This document shows positions 44,051-55,500 of a DNA stretch of 64,000 nt, one piece after another. Every line of letters begins with the position of its first letter. The first letter of the stretch is position 1. Below the pieces are notes generated by a model that was given only the letters and a program-made list of their open reading frames with translations, was not told the DNA's origin and made no database searches. Source of the stretch: Lomentospora prolificans (lineage: Eukaryota > Ascomycota > Sordariomycetes > Microascales > Microascaceae); assembly GCA_029532625.1 (NCBI GenBank), contig JARFXM010000009.1:682001-746000 (forward strand), read 5' to 3'. Both the position numbers and the translations under genes were made by a program.

Positions 44051-45834
44051 TTAACGAGAAGCCCGATCCTTCGCGTCGACGTCCCTGGTCATCGACATTC
44101 CCCGTGCATCAACATCGACGTTCTCAGTATCTAGAAGCTTGACGATAGCCTCATGGGCATCCCCAGCAGCCCATGATGGCGTCGACCTGTCCAGTATCTA
44201 AAAGAAGCTTGGCCACTCTTCGGTGTCCAATCTCAGCCGCTCAGAGCAGGTGGAGTTCACGCCTTATCGTCCCGTTGGTCTAACCACAGGCCAAGATCCA
44301 TAAGTCCCTCCACGTCTAATATCTCACGGCCAATTTCTGCGTAGTGGGAAAGCGCAGTTGTCCCCTGTTCGTCCTGGCTGTTCAGATTTGCGTTCATCTC
44401 TATGATTGCACTTATGACTTAGGCCCAGTCATTCCGGGTGTGGTTTTGGACACCGTTCCGGACCGCGAGTAGGCAACGCTGGTTGCAGATGTGGTGAGTG
44501 AATTCGCCTGTGGTAATAAAGCATAGATGGTATAATTCCTCCACTTTATTTCGCTCTCCAAGTGCTTTAGCAAGCAGACGAGTACCGGTTGGTCCTTGGA
44601 TTTCGTCAACAATTGAGGGCAAGACTTGAGAAGCGAGATGTTCAAACTACCAGCGTACAAAAGACCAGCGATAGATCTCCCTCAGTGCATAGAAAGACCT
44701 CGCGAGTGTCGACGTAGACGCGCCTTGATCATGCCGCTTACACGCCCAATGCAGCACGCTCCGCGCATGATCCCATTTTGAACTTCTTCCGATAGATTTC
44801 AGCACGCTTGGTCGCTACTGAAAGTATGTCCTCCGTGGTGAATCTGCCTCCAGACGCTGGCACCAGGCAAAGCAAAGCTTAGGAGAGTATGACCCTAGAC
44901 CGCTTTCTATAAATGCCTTCGCGAAGGCCGCAAGTGTTGGGTTGTTTAGTTGTATCGACTTTCCATTCTCCACGACAGTTGTCTGTTCGATATCTAGCAC
45001 TCCCATCAAGGACATTACCGTGGTTGTAGAGAGTTTCTTGGGCGCATATTTCCAGTAGTCAGTGAACCACTTGTCGGGTAACGGGTAACTTGAACTCAGC
45101 TTAATCTGTTGATTCCCCCCCCCCCCCCCCCCCAACAAGCGAGGCCAATGTATTTGACGAACCCGAAGCGGCGGACCTGGACAGTTCATGTATGGAAGTC
45201 CAACCACGAAATCGTCAACTCCCCTGTTTTAGAGATTCCGTATCCTGGCTTGGTGTTAGTGTTTTCCCGAAGTCAGAGGTCCATTTCTTCTTGCCTACTG
45301 GCTTCACGGTTCCAATTTCCGGCATCTAGGCCGGCCGAAACAATCCACGTACATGGAACTTTTCTCAGCGAAGGAGGAGATAATTCTCCTCTGTTTGGCC
45401 CGCAACGAGATGATAAACGTCTGCATCTTGTTTGGCCATCGCTGCGTAGGATAGTTTAGCCAATAAGGGACAAGTTGTTCGAATTGATTGCCTAGCGGCG
45501 TATTATTCAAGATTTTGACCTTAATATCAACACCAAGCAGTTTCATTCGATGCTTGCCGATAGAGACAAGCCATGGCCGTGTCCGCGACAACGGAAGACC
45601 GCAGGGGAGGGCCCCTCTCTTGTGATCTTGTACTTTCGAATATCGCACCATACCAAGCAGCGCGGTAGGATACCCGGTAGGACCAGATAGGGCAAGTTTG
45701 GTGTGCTGCAGCTGGCATACGCCAGAATCCTGGAACCCATGGGGCTGGCTATGGAACATCGAGGGCCTCCACAGACTCGCAGACCCGGGGTGTAGGCTGG
45801 CTGCCCGACGTTTGTGATGGCCAATCAAGGGCAA
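44051..45834 (-). pseudogene. Decayed ankyrin-repeat protein gene
   Basis: On the minus strand a single reading frame can be followed from about 45207 to 44257, interrupted by stops at 44815 (TAG), 44647 (TAG), 44419 (TAA) and 44257 (TGA). A frameshift follows, then another stop at 44241 (TGA) and a second frameshift. The C-terminal part shows clear ankyrin remnants: EQGTTALSHYAEIG, AAEIGHRRVAKLLLDTGQVD, then AHEAIVKLLDTENVDVDARG. The TGA codons at 44257 and 44241 fall where ankyrin repeats usually have Trp (GWTPL, LLWAA). The same frame is open again at 45834-45304 (no motif recognised), with four stops between, so the 5' limit is uncertain. It was probably an ankyrin protein of the fungal NLR/ANK type, now non-functional. 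The ankyrin part is firm; the 5' half is weak. Confidence 0.65.
45115..45133. repeat. C19 homopolymer inside the pseudogene region
   Basis: Nineteen C in a row on the plus strand; on the minus strand it forces a run of glycines. Likely unstable in length and prone to assembly error. Confidence 0.9.
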
Positions 45835-46281
45835 ATAGAGATACCGACGCAGTCATTGCTCAAGAAGTATGGGGTATAAGAGTACTCTGGCCTGTTCCGG
45901 TCGAGAAGTTGCATCAGGATTGTCTACGGTCCCTGCACTGCGATTCACTCAGTAGGCTACGGTAAAGGGAGGTTCCTGTGTGTGAATTTTGGCGACAGAG
46001 CCTCCAGAGGAGGAGATTCTCTACAGATCAGATGATGAAAGGGATGGATATATTTGGTATCAGCTCTCGATTATTGAGGCCTATACCAGCCTCCAGAGAT
46101 TCCTCTTGACTTAGCGATTGTAGTTAGACGTGCAAGCAAGAAGAGGATATAAAGTCGTGTAGATATATTTCTCTTCGCTAGTACATACGACTCTAGGTCG
46201 CAGGAGATTGAGTAGTTGCGTCGGTGACGACAGCGAACTTATGGTATTGTATGGGTTTTCTCTCTCCTCTTTTCACCCCCC

Positions 46282-46321
<40 letters not shown>
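46282..46321. repeat. T14-A26 homopolymer junction
   Basis: Fourteen T followed directly by twenty-six A, self-complementary. Confidence 0.9.
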
Positions 46322-46322
<1 letters not shown>

Positions 46323-46343
46323 GCTTCCTTTCTTGCCCCTTGC

Positions 46344-46370
46344 CTTTCTTCTTTCTTTCTTTCTTTCTTT
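46344..46370. repeat. (CTTT)n tandem repeat
   Basis: CTTT, CTT and five further CTTT units in direct array. Confidence 0.85.
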
Positions 46371-46707
46371 ACTTTGCTCTTCTTCTTGCTCCAAATCCGA
46401 TAGCTCTATTTCACGGCCCGTCGATCTTAGCTCCGGGCGGCGTTCACTAACTTCGAAGTGAACGGGAGTTGGACTCTAGAGGGCAGCAGATCGTTCCAAG
46501 GGTTTGTAGGTACCAGTCCTGAAGTTCAAGGCGCATCAATCCTTGTAGAGATAGACCGCCGCTCATCTGGTCGACGTGAACGATAAAGTTTACACGCAAA
46601 ACTTGAAAAGGCATTTGAAGAAACGCATTCGCAATTGACAGGCCAAACACCGGGATCCCAGATTCATCAGTCTATCAAATACCACCCAGCAGTCTTCCTC
46701 TTCCTAA

Positions 46708-48958
46708 TTACTGCTCCGGCCGACACAGCACCCTCGCCTTCGCAATGACATTCTCATATTGCAAATGTCCCCCGCTCTCGTCCCCTCGCTTAATCACCCC
46801 GGGAAACGCCACGCACCAAATCTCCCTCGCGGCCAGCCCGTCCTCGTCGTCCTCCTCGCCGCCCAGGTCCTCCATTGTCGACCCGTCAAACGTCGTGCGC
46901 TGGTGCGCCACCAGCGGCGGCATCCACACGCGGAACTCGGCCTTTTGCACCGCCAGGAGCCGCGCTAGGTCCACCGAGTTCTGCACGAGCCCCGCGAGCG
47001 TCTGATCCCGCTGCGGGGTGGCCGTGTCGTCGGTGATGGCGTCTAGGGTCGTGTTGATGCGGGATATGACGGCGGCGGAGAGCGATTCCGTTTCGCTGGC
47101 GAGGCGTTTGGAGTCGTCGCGCCGGAGGATAGAGAGCGTGGAGGAGCGCCATTGGTTTATTGGGGCTTCGGAGCCGGCTGAGACGTATCGCGGCGTCAGT
47201 TTCGGTGGTGAGGGATGAGGGGAAAGCGATAAGGGGAAAGCGATAGACTGGTGACTTACTGAATGACCGGAGAAGGTCTTCTATCTGTCGAAACTGTTCC
47301 GTTTGCTCCTTTGATAGACCGACGTAGTATGCGTTGAACACCATCTCCACCAGTATCGCAGAAACGACGGACTGTAGCAGATGCACCTTGGCAAACGGCG
47401 CAACCTCCTCATACATGGGCACAAGCCTGCTCAGTTCGTCAAGCGTCGCCGGTTCGGCCTTATCAAGAACTGTTCAGGAGAACCCCATTAGCGTACAGAC
47501 ATGACGCACCAAGGCAGGCGAGAAAATTCATCAGGATAACCCACCCAGCTTCGCCTTGCGAAAGTTGACAATCACCCAATTCTGCAAACTATTCGCCAGC
47601 TTGGCCATCCCATCCCCAAACACCTCATCCGTAGTCTGCGCATCCGACCGCGTGCTCGTGCTAACCCAGTCCTTCAACCCCCTCACCTGCGTCATCAGCT
47701 CTGCAATCTCCTCCTCCCTCTCCCTGACCTGCTTCCTTAATATATCCCACCCCTCCCTCAGCTCCTCGCGCTCCTCCCTACGCACCTCAACCTCGGCCCT
47801 CAGAAGCCTCAGCTCGGTATCCGCGCGGAGAAACTGCTGGTTCAAAGCGCTATGCTTATTCTGCCAAAACGTCGCTGTCTCGCTCTCGTTCTGCGACAAT
47901 CTGTCCAGCTCCTTGGCAAACTCTTCTTCCATGATCTTCAGCTCCCTCTGCAGCATCGCAATCTTGTCGTCCTTCTCCTTCAAAGCCGCAGCCATGGCCG
48001 CAGTCGTCGTAGGCGCCGTCCCGGAAGAAGCATTACCCTCCTTGCCCGACACCGGAGCCCCGCCTTCGGCACCATGCCCGTCCTCCGCCCTATCGGAAGA
48101 CGCCGCACTCGCGGGGCCAGAATGGAACGCCTTTGGCGGCGGCGCAATCAGCGCGTTCCTGCTTACGCTGCTGCTTCTCCCCCGCGAAGCCCCGCCGCCT
48201 CCCGCGGCATTGGTTGGCCCCGCCCCCGTCCTAGAGACGTGCAAGCTCCTTCTCTTCTCGGAGGCTGCGGCGGACCCCGTTCCGCCGGAGCTGCTCATCC
48301 CGGAAGCGTCAAGCGCCTTGTCCCTGCCCTTATCCCTGTCCCGTTCACGGTCCCTTCCTCCGCCCCGCCGTCTGTCTCGGTCAAGCGACGATATCCCTTC
48401 TACGGCGTTCTGCGCCCTCCCATGGCCGTGGCGCCGCGGCCGGGGAAACGACACTGCTAGTGACGCCGCGTGAGCAGATGGCTCCGGCTGCCTCCGCTGC
48501 TGCTGTTGCTGGGCGTGGATTCCTCCGCCTGCGGAAAGCGCTGCGGGGCTCGAACGGACGACAGCTGGGGCCGGAGACGTGGCTAGCTCGACGGCGGGTA
48601 CTTCTCCCTGCGGTGCGTGTTGGTTGGGATAGAGCCAATTCGGCCGGCGGTTCAATCGATTCGTGCTGCGTTGCGGAGGGCTGTCTTTAATAAGGGCAGT
48701 GGTGTCGTCGTCCTCTTCTGCGACGAGCCTGTCGTGGTGGTAAGAGCAGCTCGAGGTGCATTCGTGGCTGCCTGGGCGGTGCCCCGCGGAAGGATAGTGA
48801 CCCCGCTGTGGTGTTGGCGGGGACGGCGGGTTCCAGGGCATAAGGCGCTGTAGTGCTGGGGGGATGGTGGTGCTTCTTGGAGATGACGGGGGCGGTTCGG
48901 AGAATGGTGTTAGCGACATCGCCCCCTGTAAGCTTACGCCAATGTCTGACAGGCGCAT
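46708..48958 (-). CDS. Large coiled-coil protein, conserved fungal type, function unknown
   Basis: Three minus-strand exons, 48958-47545, 47469-47260 and 47177-46708, give about 697 aa. An alternative in-frame ATG at 48919 would remove 13 residues. The first 320 residues are disordered, rich in Pro, Ser, Gly and Arg, with a QQQQQ run and a basic RDRERDRDKGRDK repeat. A coiled coil follows at about 327-430 (KEKDDKIAMLQRELKIMEEE to VREREEEIAELM). The C-terminal 250 residues look folded and helical (LANSLQNWVIVNF, VHLLQSVVSAILVEMVF, QNSVDLARLLAVQKAEF, REIWCVAFPGVIKRG). I recognise the general layout from hypothetical proteins in related fungi but know no function. The exon 1 end is chosen to keep phase with exon 2 (AKL-V-LDKAEP). 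GC is high in exon 1 compared with neighbours. Confidence 0.8.
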
Positions 48959-49535
48959 ATCGGGACAACTGGCCTAAATTTGCTGTGTCTGGCGAGGTTT
49001 GATATTCGTGCTCTGTCCGGGGATTGTCCCAACAGGATTCTCTTGCTTTCTTAAACTGCAAACCAAGTTCCCTCCTGCAGACTTTACGTGTTGGACTGAG
49101 AAATAGGCATCCGTATTTTGAACCTTCCCACCCTGAGTGCCTCATTATTTCAGATCAACACACTCATGATATGATGTTGTTGGTTAGTCCATTTGCTGAC
49201 GAAAGTGCAATTGCTACTGTAGCTCATTCCTCCATTCTATCCCTCGGGCTGAGGCTCTTGTAACAAGTCCTAAATGCAAGACTCAGAAGATGCTCTTAAA
49301 GCTCTAGGCAACCGGTAAACGAGAGAATATCTTTTCGATGATTCCTCGGTCGACTGCCACAGCAACTCATAGCAAGATGTCGGCCCAAGCCGGCATGCCC
49401 TAAGCTTTGGAAATCAAATCTCAACCTCGGACTTCTCCGCATATGCTCTGCATGGCCCTCGATCCTTATCACCCGCCCGAAGCCATCTTCATCCCTAGAT
49501 CCACCTGTAGTCAAGCATCCCACACTCCCAATCTT
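48959..49535. other. Spacer between two minus-strand genes
   Basis: About 580 bases: promoter of the coiled-coil gene and 3' end of the 2H-domain gene. Nothing else seen. Confidence 0.45.
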
Positions 49536-50318
49536 CTAGAGTTCAACCCTCGCGACCTCCTCATACACCTGCCCATCTTCGCCCTCCACCTCCTTGGCTC
49601 CCATCTTACAGAGCGCGACGCCTTCAACAACTTGATTATCCATCCACATAAAATCCTCATACCGATCCAGCAGCACCCTCGCATCCAGCGTCAACGGTTT
49701 TTTCCCCCTCACCGCGGCCCCTCTACCGCCCTGCCGAGCATAAATAGTATTTACAACCGTAGCATGTAGAAGAAGAGCTCTCTTCTCATCTACCATCAAG
49801 CCCGCATCCACAAACGCGGTCCTAACCCTCTCGCAAAAGGGATACAGAAGGCCCCGTGCGTCCACCGGCGCCGCATATAGCACCTTTGCCTGCGCCGGTT
49901 TGTGCATCGTCTGCAGACCCTTCAGCGAAATCGTCAGCGTCTCCTCTCCTATAGTGATCCTATCTTCACCCGACGCCGTCTGGTCAACGGCCGTCACGGC
50001 CTTCCCCATGCGCTCCTTTGCTGCTTCTCGGACAGAGTCTAGGATTTCCCCTAGCTTTAAACCCCGTAGAAGGGACGTCGCCTCCTCGAGCTTGCCTTCC
50101 TCCCTGAGACTCATCACACCGAGCGTCAGATGCAGCGTTCCAAGAGGCCTTACGGCGCCGGGGGGCACGGCAAAGCTGTTTTCGCTAGTGACATCTTCTC
50201 GAAACTCGGCAAGACTTCGCGAGAGTTGAGACCGCGAGGCTGGTGTCACGAGCGGGATGCAAAGGAAGTGTGTAAGCGGTGGCCTTTTGGGTGTAGAGGC
50301 TGCCATCCTGCGTAGCAT
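49536..50318 (-). CDS. 2H phosphoesterase (AKAP7/ASCC1-like 2',5' RNA ligase-like domain)
   Basis: Single exon, about 260 aa, ATG at 50318 (a second in-frame ATG at 50306). Both catalytic H-x-T motifs of the 2H phosphoesterase superfamily are present, in TLHLTLGVMSL (H63, T65) and LLHATVVNTIY (H185, T187). Spacing and the PLTHFLCIPLV N-terminal strand fit the AKAP7-NLS/ASCC1 branch. Members hydrolyse or close 2',3'-cyclic or 2',5' phosphodiester links in RNA; animal ASCC1 works with the alkylation-damage/trigger complex. Human ASCC1 has an extra KH domain that is not seen here, so substrate and pathway remain open. The open frame is clean and the gene looks intact. Confidence 0.88.
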   Translation of the reverse strand: MLRRMAASTPKRPPLTHFLCIPLVTPASRSQLSRSLAEFREDVTSENSFAVPPGAVRPLGTLHLTLGVMSLREEGKLEEATSLLRGLKLGEILDSVREAAKERMGKAVTAVDQTASGEDRITIGEETLTISLKGLQTMHKPAQAKVLYAAPVDARGLLYPFCERVRTAFVDAGLMVDEKRALLLHATVVNTIYARQGGRGAAVRGKKPLTLDARVLLDRYEDFMWMDNQVVEGVALCKMGAKEVEGEDGQVYEEVARVEL

Positions 50319-51592
50319 GCGTGTGACCTCGAACTGGAGAGGTCGCCTTGGTGTGATTCAGTGCGAAACCGTATTCAGGGCGCATGAGGCGACTCTTTCC
50401 TGAAGCCCAACCAAACGATGAGTAACCCGAATCTCGCGAGTAATATTGATGGGAAAAAAAAAAAAAAAAAAAGGTCGGGCTTCCGGTGATTGGTGTTGTC
50501 CAATGGCGGATGCCAGCTTGCTGTGGCAATTTTAGTGTAGTCGGCAGCTACATTGAGCCGGAGGCTGCCACGAAGCAATAGAAGGTTTCCAGAGGTACAT
50601 GTACTCAAATGCTAGCATTTGACCCCAGTGAGGGCTACAATTTACTCGCCCCGATAGCTCGGTGCGTGTGGTGAGCTCCCAATAGACACCTGGACCACTC
50701 CAGAACTCAAGACTATCACCAAGCCCATCACCACCGCCCCCGGGATATAGACGCACCCTATCCTGCACCCATTCTTAACCGTTTCACAGACTTATGCGTA
50801 ATCTTCCTCACCCGGTCAACCATTCGTACCACATTCAGCGGGGTCGGTCACAAGCCAATCTTCGAAACATCAGGATATCTAACCCAGAGCACCATACAGA
50901 AAACCGTCAACTATGCCAAGAGATAAAGTAACCAAGTATTTAGGATCACGCCTTATACCTAGTTCGGCGGGATGGGGAGAGCGGCGGGGAGCTATGCCGT
51001 TCCTTGGGACTGCAGAATATCTACCGCTCGGCGGGGGACCACACGTTGTGACGCGGTTCCCCGCTTCACCACGCACTTTCCAATAAAATATACAAATTGG
51101 GCTATCAACGACACGCAACGCCACACTCTTCCTTCGCCAATCCATGGGAAACTGAGCCCCAGGCAGCCTTAGCCTGCCGTCAAAGGTCCCATCACCTAGT
51201 ATCTGCAGGCTTCAAGGATTAGGTCGCCCGAACTGTTCGGAGCCTCCTTGTCCATGCGCGAACTACGTGCAGAGGCTAGACGATCCGTGTAATTCGTTCA
51301 CAGGTATGGTAAGTGACAAAAATGTAAACGGCCGAACGATACGTAGTGAGAAAGAGAGTTCAATGCGTATCCGCACATCGGGGGTTCTTATAAGAAATAA
51401 CACAGTCCGTTAGAGGAATTCCGCTAGGGGGCGATCCCAGAGTTAAGGAACCACCTCCTCCTTGATGGCCGTGGCGGAAGAGGCCAAATCAAGTGACCTG
51501 TGCCACGGTCGGAAGCCGCCTGCACGTAGTGCTGCGAACTATCGTATCTCTGCGCTGGCAGAGATGGACACAGGTAGATGTGGCGAGGTCAT
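50319..51592. other. 1.3-kb spacer upstream of the 2H gene
   Basis: Contains an A19 run at 50454-50472 (poly-T in the promoter of the minus-strand 2H gene). The plus-strand frames at 51462-52009 are antisense shadows of the HPt gene's acidic tail. No other coding region. Confidence 0.45.
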
Positions 51593-52519
51593 TTATGTGG
51601 TACCCGCCTCCTTCGTTGCCTCCTTGGCCGCGTCCTTGGAGTCGGGTTTGGCATTCGTCTTCGTCGCATCCGTGCCATTCTTTGCATCATCGGCTTTCTT
51701 AGTATGCTTCTTATCCTCCGAGGGTTCGGTATCGTCAGTGCCTTCAGGCTCTTCAGTAGTGGCCGGCTCCTCGCTCTTGTCATCTTTGTCGTCCTTCTCA
51801 TCGGCCTTTTCGTCTTCTTCATCAGACATGTTGTAGAACTTCTTCATCGCCTTGGCAATCTCGTCAAAATCTCCCCGGAGTTCCTTGAGTGTCTCCTTGA
51901 TGCGCTTCAAGCACAGTTCCTCGTTAGGCTCAGGGGATCCATCGACATTCTCCTTGAGGCCGTATCGCTGAATCTTCTCGCAGCTATCTCGAATCTTGAT
52001 CAGGCCTAGAGTGGCCGAAGAGCCCTTTAGGTAGTGACCCTTCGACGAGAGATCCGGAAGGTCCTGGCTGTCTCTATCACAGAAAGAATATTGATTAGTA
52101 ATGCTGAAAGGTAGAAAGACAACCACAGAGACCATGGCAAAAAAAAGGAGGGATAGCCAAAGCAGCCAGTTCTAGAGCTCCTCAGGGTCGCTCCTCATTG
52201 CAGCAAGCCGCGGTTCTGCGACATGCGTGGGGGGGTAGTTTGGTTCGGAGGTGACGTACAGGCTATCTTGTATCCGCCCAAAAGTGTCTTCGGCCTGGTC
52301 GAGAAACTCAAATACCAATGCGCGGCTGAATTCTCTCTCCTGATCATCATCGTCCATCTGTAAGATCTGGTCGAAGGTGGGAATGTCGATACTCTTCGAA
52401 AGGCCGCCGAAGTAGGCGGTGAGTTTCTGTTTCAATATATATCAGTGATGCGTCCCCTCGCCGAGTGCATTTTACCATGTAGGCTGTGATATGCAACGCA
52501 CTTTTTCCGAGGTAGTCAT
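51593..52519 (-). CDS. YPD1: Histidine-containing phosphotransfer protein (Ypd1-type HPt)
   Basis: Three minus-strand exons, 52519-52502 (only 18 nt), 52426-52260 and 52073-51593, give about 221 aa. The four-helix HPt domain covers about residues 18-140: DQILQMDDDDQEREFSRALV, FLDQAEDTFGRIQ, then the phospho-acceptor block SSKGHYLKGSSATLGL with H75, and IRDSCEKIQRYG. Ypd1 proteins pass phosphate from hybrid histidine kinases to the response regulators Ssk1 and Skn7, controlling the HOG stress MAP-kinase pathway. Filamentous ascomycetes usually have a single copy, so this should be a central signalling gene. After MKKFYN the protein has a tail of about 70 residues made almost only of Asp, Glu, Lys, Thr and Ala, longer than in yeast Ypd1. 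Exon 1 (MTTSEK) is inferred from phase, a GTGCGT donor and the family's short N-terminus. Confidence 0.92.
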
Positions 52520-55500
52520 TTTGAGAATCGCCGGGATTTTGAACAGTAGCAGTGGGGTGGTCCGTCTAATTGTTGATAACGATCTCGTGGGTTCTGTAGG
52601 TTCAACGATCTTGGGCGTAGGTGGCGATACTAGTCTTGCTGCCTAGAGCTTCGCTCGCACAAGCAATCGTTAATGAGCACTGAATCGACTATGAGACGGT
52701 ATTAGTTGCCGTTGATACGTTGAAATTCGATGCGCGGGGAGTTGGTGAGGTGGGACAAGCGAAGCGTGAGAGCACCCTCTTAAGGCGCACATTGCAGCCA
52801 CGCGAAGCAATGACGCAAAACCGCCTTCGTCAAATGGGTGCATAAGAACACATTCGAGCCACGCCAAAAACCCTCAACAGCGCCAAGCCGGAAGGAATAG
52901 CCTTGATTATCACGTAACGGGGATGGAGGAAGAAGGAAAACTCTAAGGAACTCGCTCTTACCTACCAGGTACCGTGATCCGTCCCCTTTCTACCTGAGGT
53001 TGAAATTTTCGAAAGGGAAACTCCAGAAGAACTGTGGACGAGTCGCGAAAGAAAATACGAACCCCTGGTAGCAGGTGGGCGAGTAAATTGGATGTTTTGA
53101 ACCTAATGAGAGCTCCCGAGAGCGGGGCACAAACGTAGAATGGCCCCGAGGAGCGGGGAACGGATTTGGGCGCGAGCTACGCGGGGTTCAAGAGAGACCA
53201 GGAGAAAGGGTGGTGACGCAACAAGAGCTTGAGTTCCGTAGGGGGAACGTGGTAGAATGTCGACGACAGGTGATCAGCGCAAATAATTCGTTATATCTTC
53301 TCAGTCAAGGTCGGAATCTCTTATCTCGTCGAGGGTTGGCTTTCAATAACAGGAAGGAGGAAAGAGAGAAAGATGATATGCCAATCTCGAAGGCCTCTAG
53401 ACGTCTAGGGAAATGGTGGGTTATGGAGGGGCTCTCGTTGCTATTATAATGAGACTAAAGACAATTGTGGTGCTGACATCTGAGGGCAGATTAACGGGGA
53501 ATAGATCAAATGGATGATGGGGTTCCGCTTTTAACCCCTCGCACCAGGCGCACAAGATTAAAGCCCACCCACACCTTATTACCGTAGACATAGATCGAGG
53601 GCATCTAGACCATCAGGACCATCTAGACCCTGACAGACCACAAGGTAGCTGTTACCACTGCCGCTACTTCCTTCGACGGACAATCCAAACAGCAAGAGCG
53701 GCGGGCTCAATTGATGAGGTGGGTCGACGTTGCGGGCTGTGACTGGACAATAGGCCTGCCTGGGTTTGGTGCTCGAAGCACGATTACACACAAGGTTGCC
53801 AGCGATACAACTTGAAGTGCTACATTCCACCATTGTACCGGAAACACAGACAGCCCAGACTAGTCCAGAATTGGCCCCCAGGTCCTCGCTGGCCGCTCGA
53901 TCCAGCATGTACTAATAACCCTCCAGTGCTCCATGGTGCGCTTGGTTGGGCTGGCCCGCGAACGGTGCAAGTTATTATTTAGGAATCTCAATCCTGGCGC
54001 CCTGTTGCATTGATCAATGGATGGCACCTGACGATGATGGTCAAGGAAACGGGTTGTTGGTTTAGCGCCTCCCGCTCTCCAACGGCTGAGACACAGCTGC
54101 AAGGGCCTTTACAGCCCTGGAGGGTGGGTTCAACGTTCACTTTGTTCCCACACTGATACACTATTAGACCTCTCAGCGCTCCATCACCAACATTCTCGCG
54201 CCGTGCTCCATGTCAGTTTTGCTCCTTGTCGATTTCCTTCGCCAGCCCCCACGCACTTTTGACAGCCAGCTGCTCGGACTTGTGACACGGACTGGTCAAT
54301 ATTCGCCAAAATGTGTTGAAATTTGTTAGGGACTATCTCTGTCAATAATAAACGCGGGCTGGTCAACTTCTTGTACATACCCCGTTGCTCACTTGAGCAG
54401 GCACGAAAGGAACGGAGATGTCCTCCGTATCGATTGATGAGGTTGGTTGTGGGCTTGACCTACGATGGAATCGGCACCCGCGCATCGACCGAGCCAGAAC
54501 CAGCGTTCCAGGGGCACGGTTTCACATGCATCTTTCATTCTTAGCTCTAGTTGATGTCAATATTCCTCATCGGCAATGTATAATTGCGTAGGCGATGTGT
54601 AGGATTGTTAGACAGCCTGGCACCAGCTGTGAACGAATCTTGCTCCATAATCCCACTTGTTCCCCATCGGCATGGATTTGCTGCTCCCCATGTGGCACGC
54701 ATGTACCTGGTTCAGCGGATTACCGGGCACAAGGCACTCTTCTCTCGGGCAACGATCTGCCTTGACTATCGTATCCGCGTCCCGTTCTGCATCTTCCTTG
54801 CCTTTTGTCCGCCGTCTCGTGATGGTGATCACATTTTTGGTATATTACAATACGTCTAAGCCGTCCTGGGACAACGACCAATCATGCACCAAAACTCAAC
54901 CACCATATCTCGTATTATACCATGATCGTCCTGCCATTGGCATATGTACACTTATTACAGCCACATCATGTTGTAAGATTTGAAGAGAATGGAAGGGAGA
55001 AAGAAACCATGCCGCTAGACAACAAGAGTTGTCGGGCTTGGGCAGGTTGGTACCTAGACCTTGTCCCTAATACTCCGTGACCTGCAATGGTCTGGTCATG
55101 TCTAGGCAAAATATATAGCTGGATTTGGATAAGGCTGCTCTTGGAAGATGCAAGGATAACACGCCAGCGGTGACAATGCGCGGTGCAATCGGACACGCAC
55201 CGGAATGCACCATGATCAAGCCCGAGCCGCCATGTAACAGTATAGACGCAGGCCCTCCTCCTTTAAAAATATTGCCGCCTCGTTGTCTTCATCCTCCTAC
55301 ATCCCAGAAATAGAACCTCTCTTGTCAATATCAGTTCTGGTATCTGCGTACGCCGATCTCTCTCGATGATGTTCCTGCGTGACCGAGGAGAGGTTTGAAA
55401 TGTCGGGTGATGTTCGAAACGCAAGGATTACCGGGCGTGGCATGGCATTGGAAAGACAAATTGGCCTTTTGTAGATGTTAGCGTTGGCTATTTGTTGAAG

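Larger units (their letters stand above)
45835..46707. other. Spacer between ankyrin relic and coiled-coil gene
   Basis: About 870 bases with no supportable gene. A minus-strand open frame of 67 codons (46650-46447) lies just past the stop of the next gene, in its likely 3' UTR; it has no known motif. Simple repeats at 46282-46370 are listed separately. Confidence 0.45.

Noticed and set aside
46181..46220. Sequence acatacgactctagg, similar to the start of fungal 5S rRNA
   Set aside because: Only the first nine or so bases agree; the internal control regions of 5S rRNA are absent.
46447..46650. 67-codon minus frame just downstream of the coiled-coil gene
   Set aside because: Reads plausibly but starts after the stop of that gene, has no splice link to it and no known motif.
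47556..48473. 305-codon plus-strand frame
   Set aside because: Antisense of the GC-rich first exon of the coiled-coil gene.
51462..52009. Plus-strand Ser/Val-rich frames
   Set aside because: Antisense shadow of the Glu/Asp/Lys-rich HPt tail.
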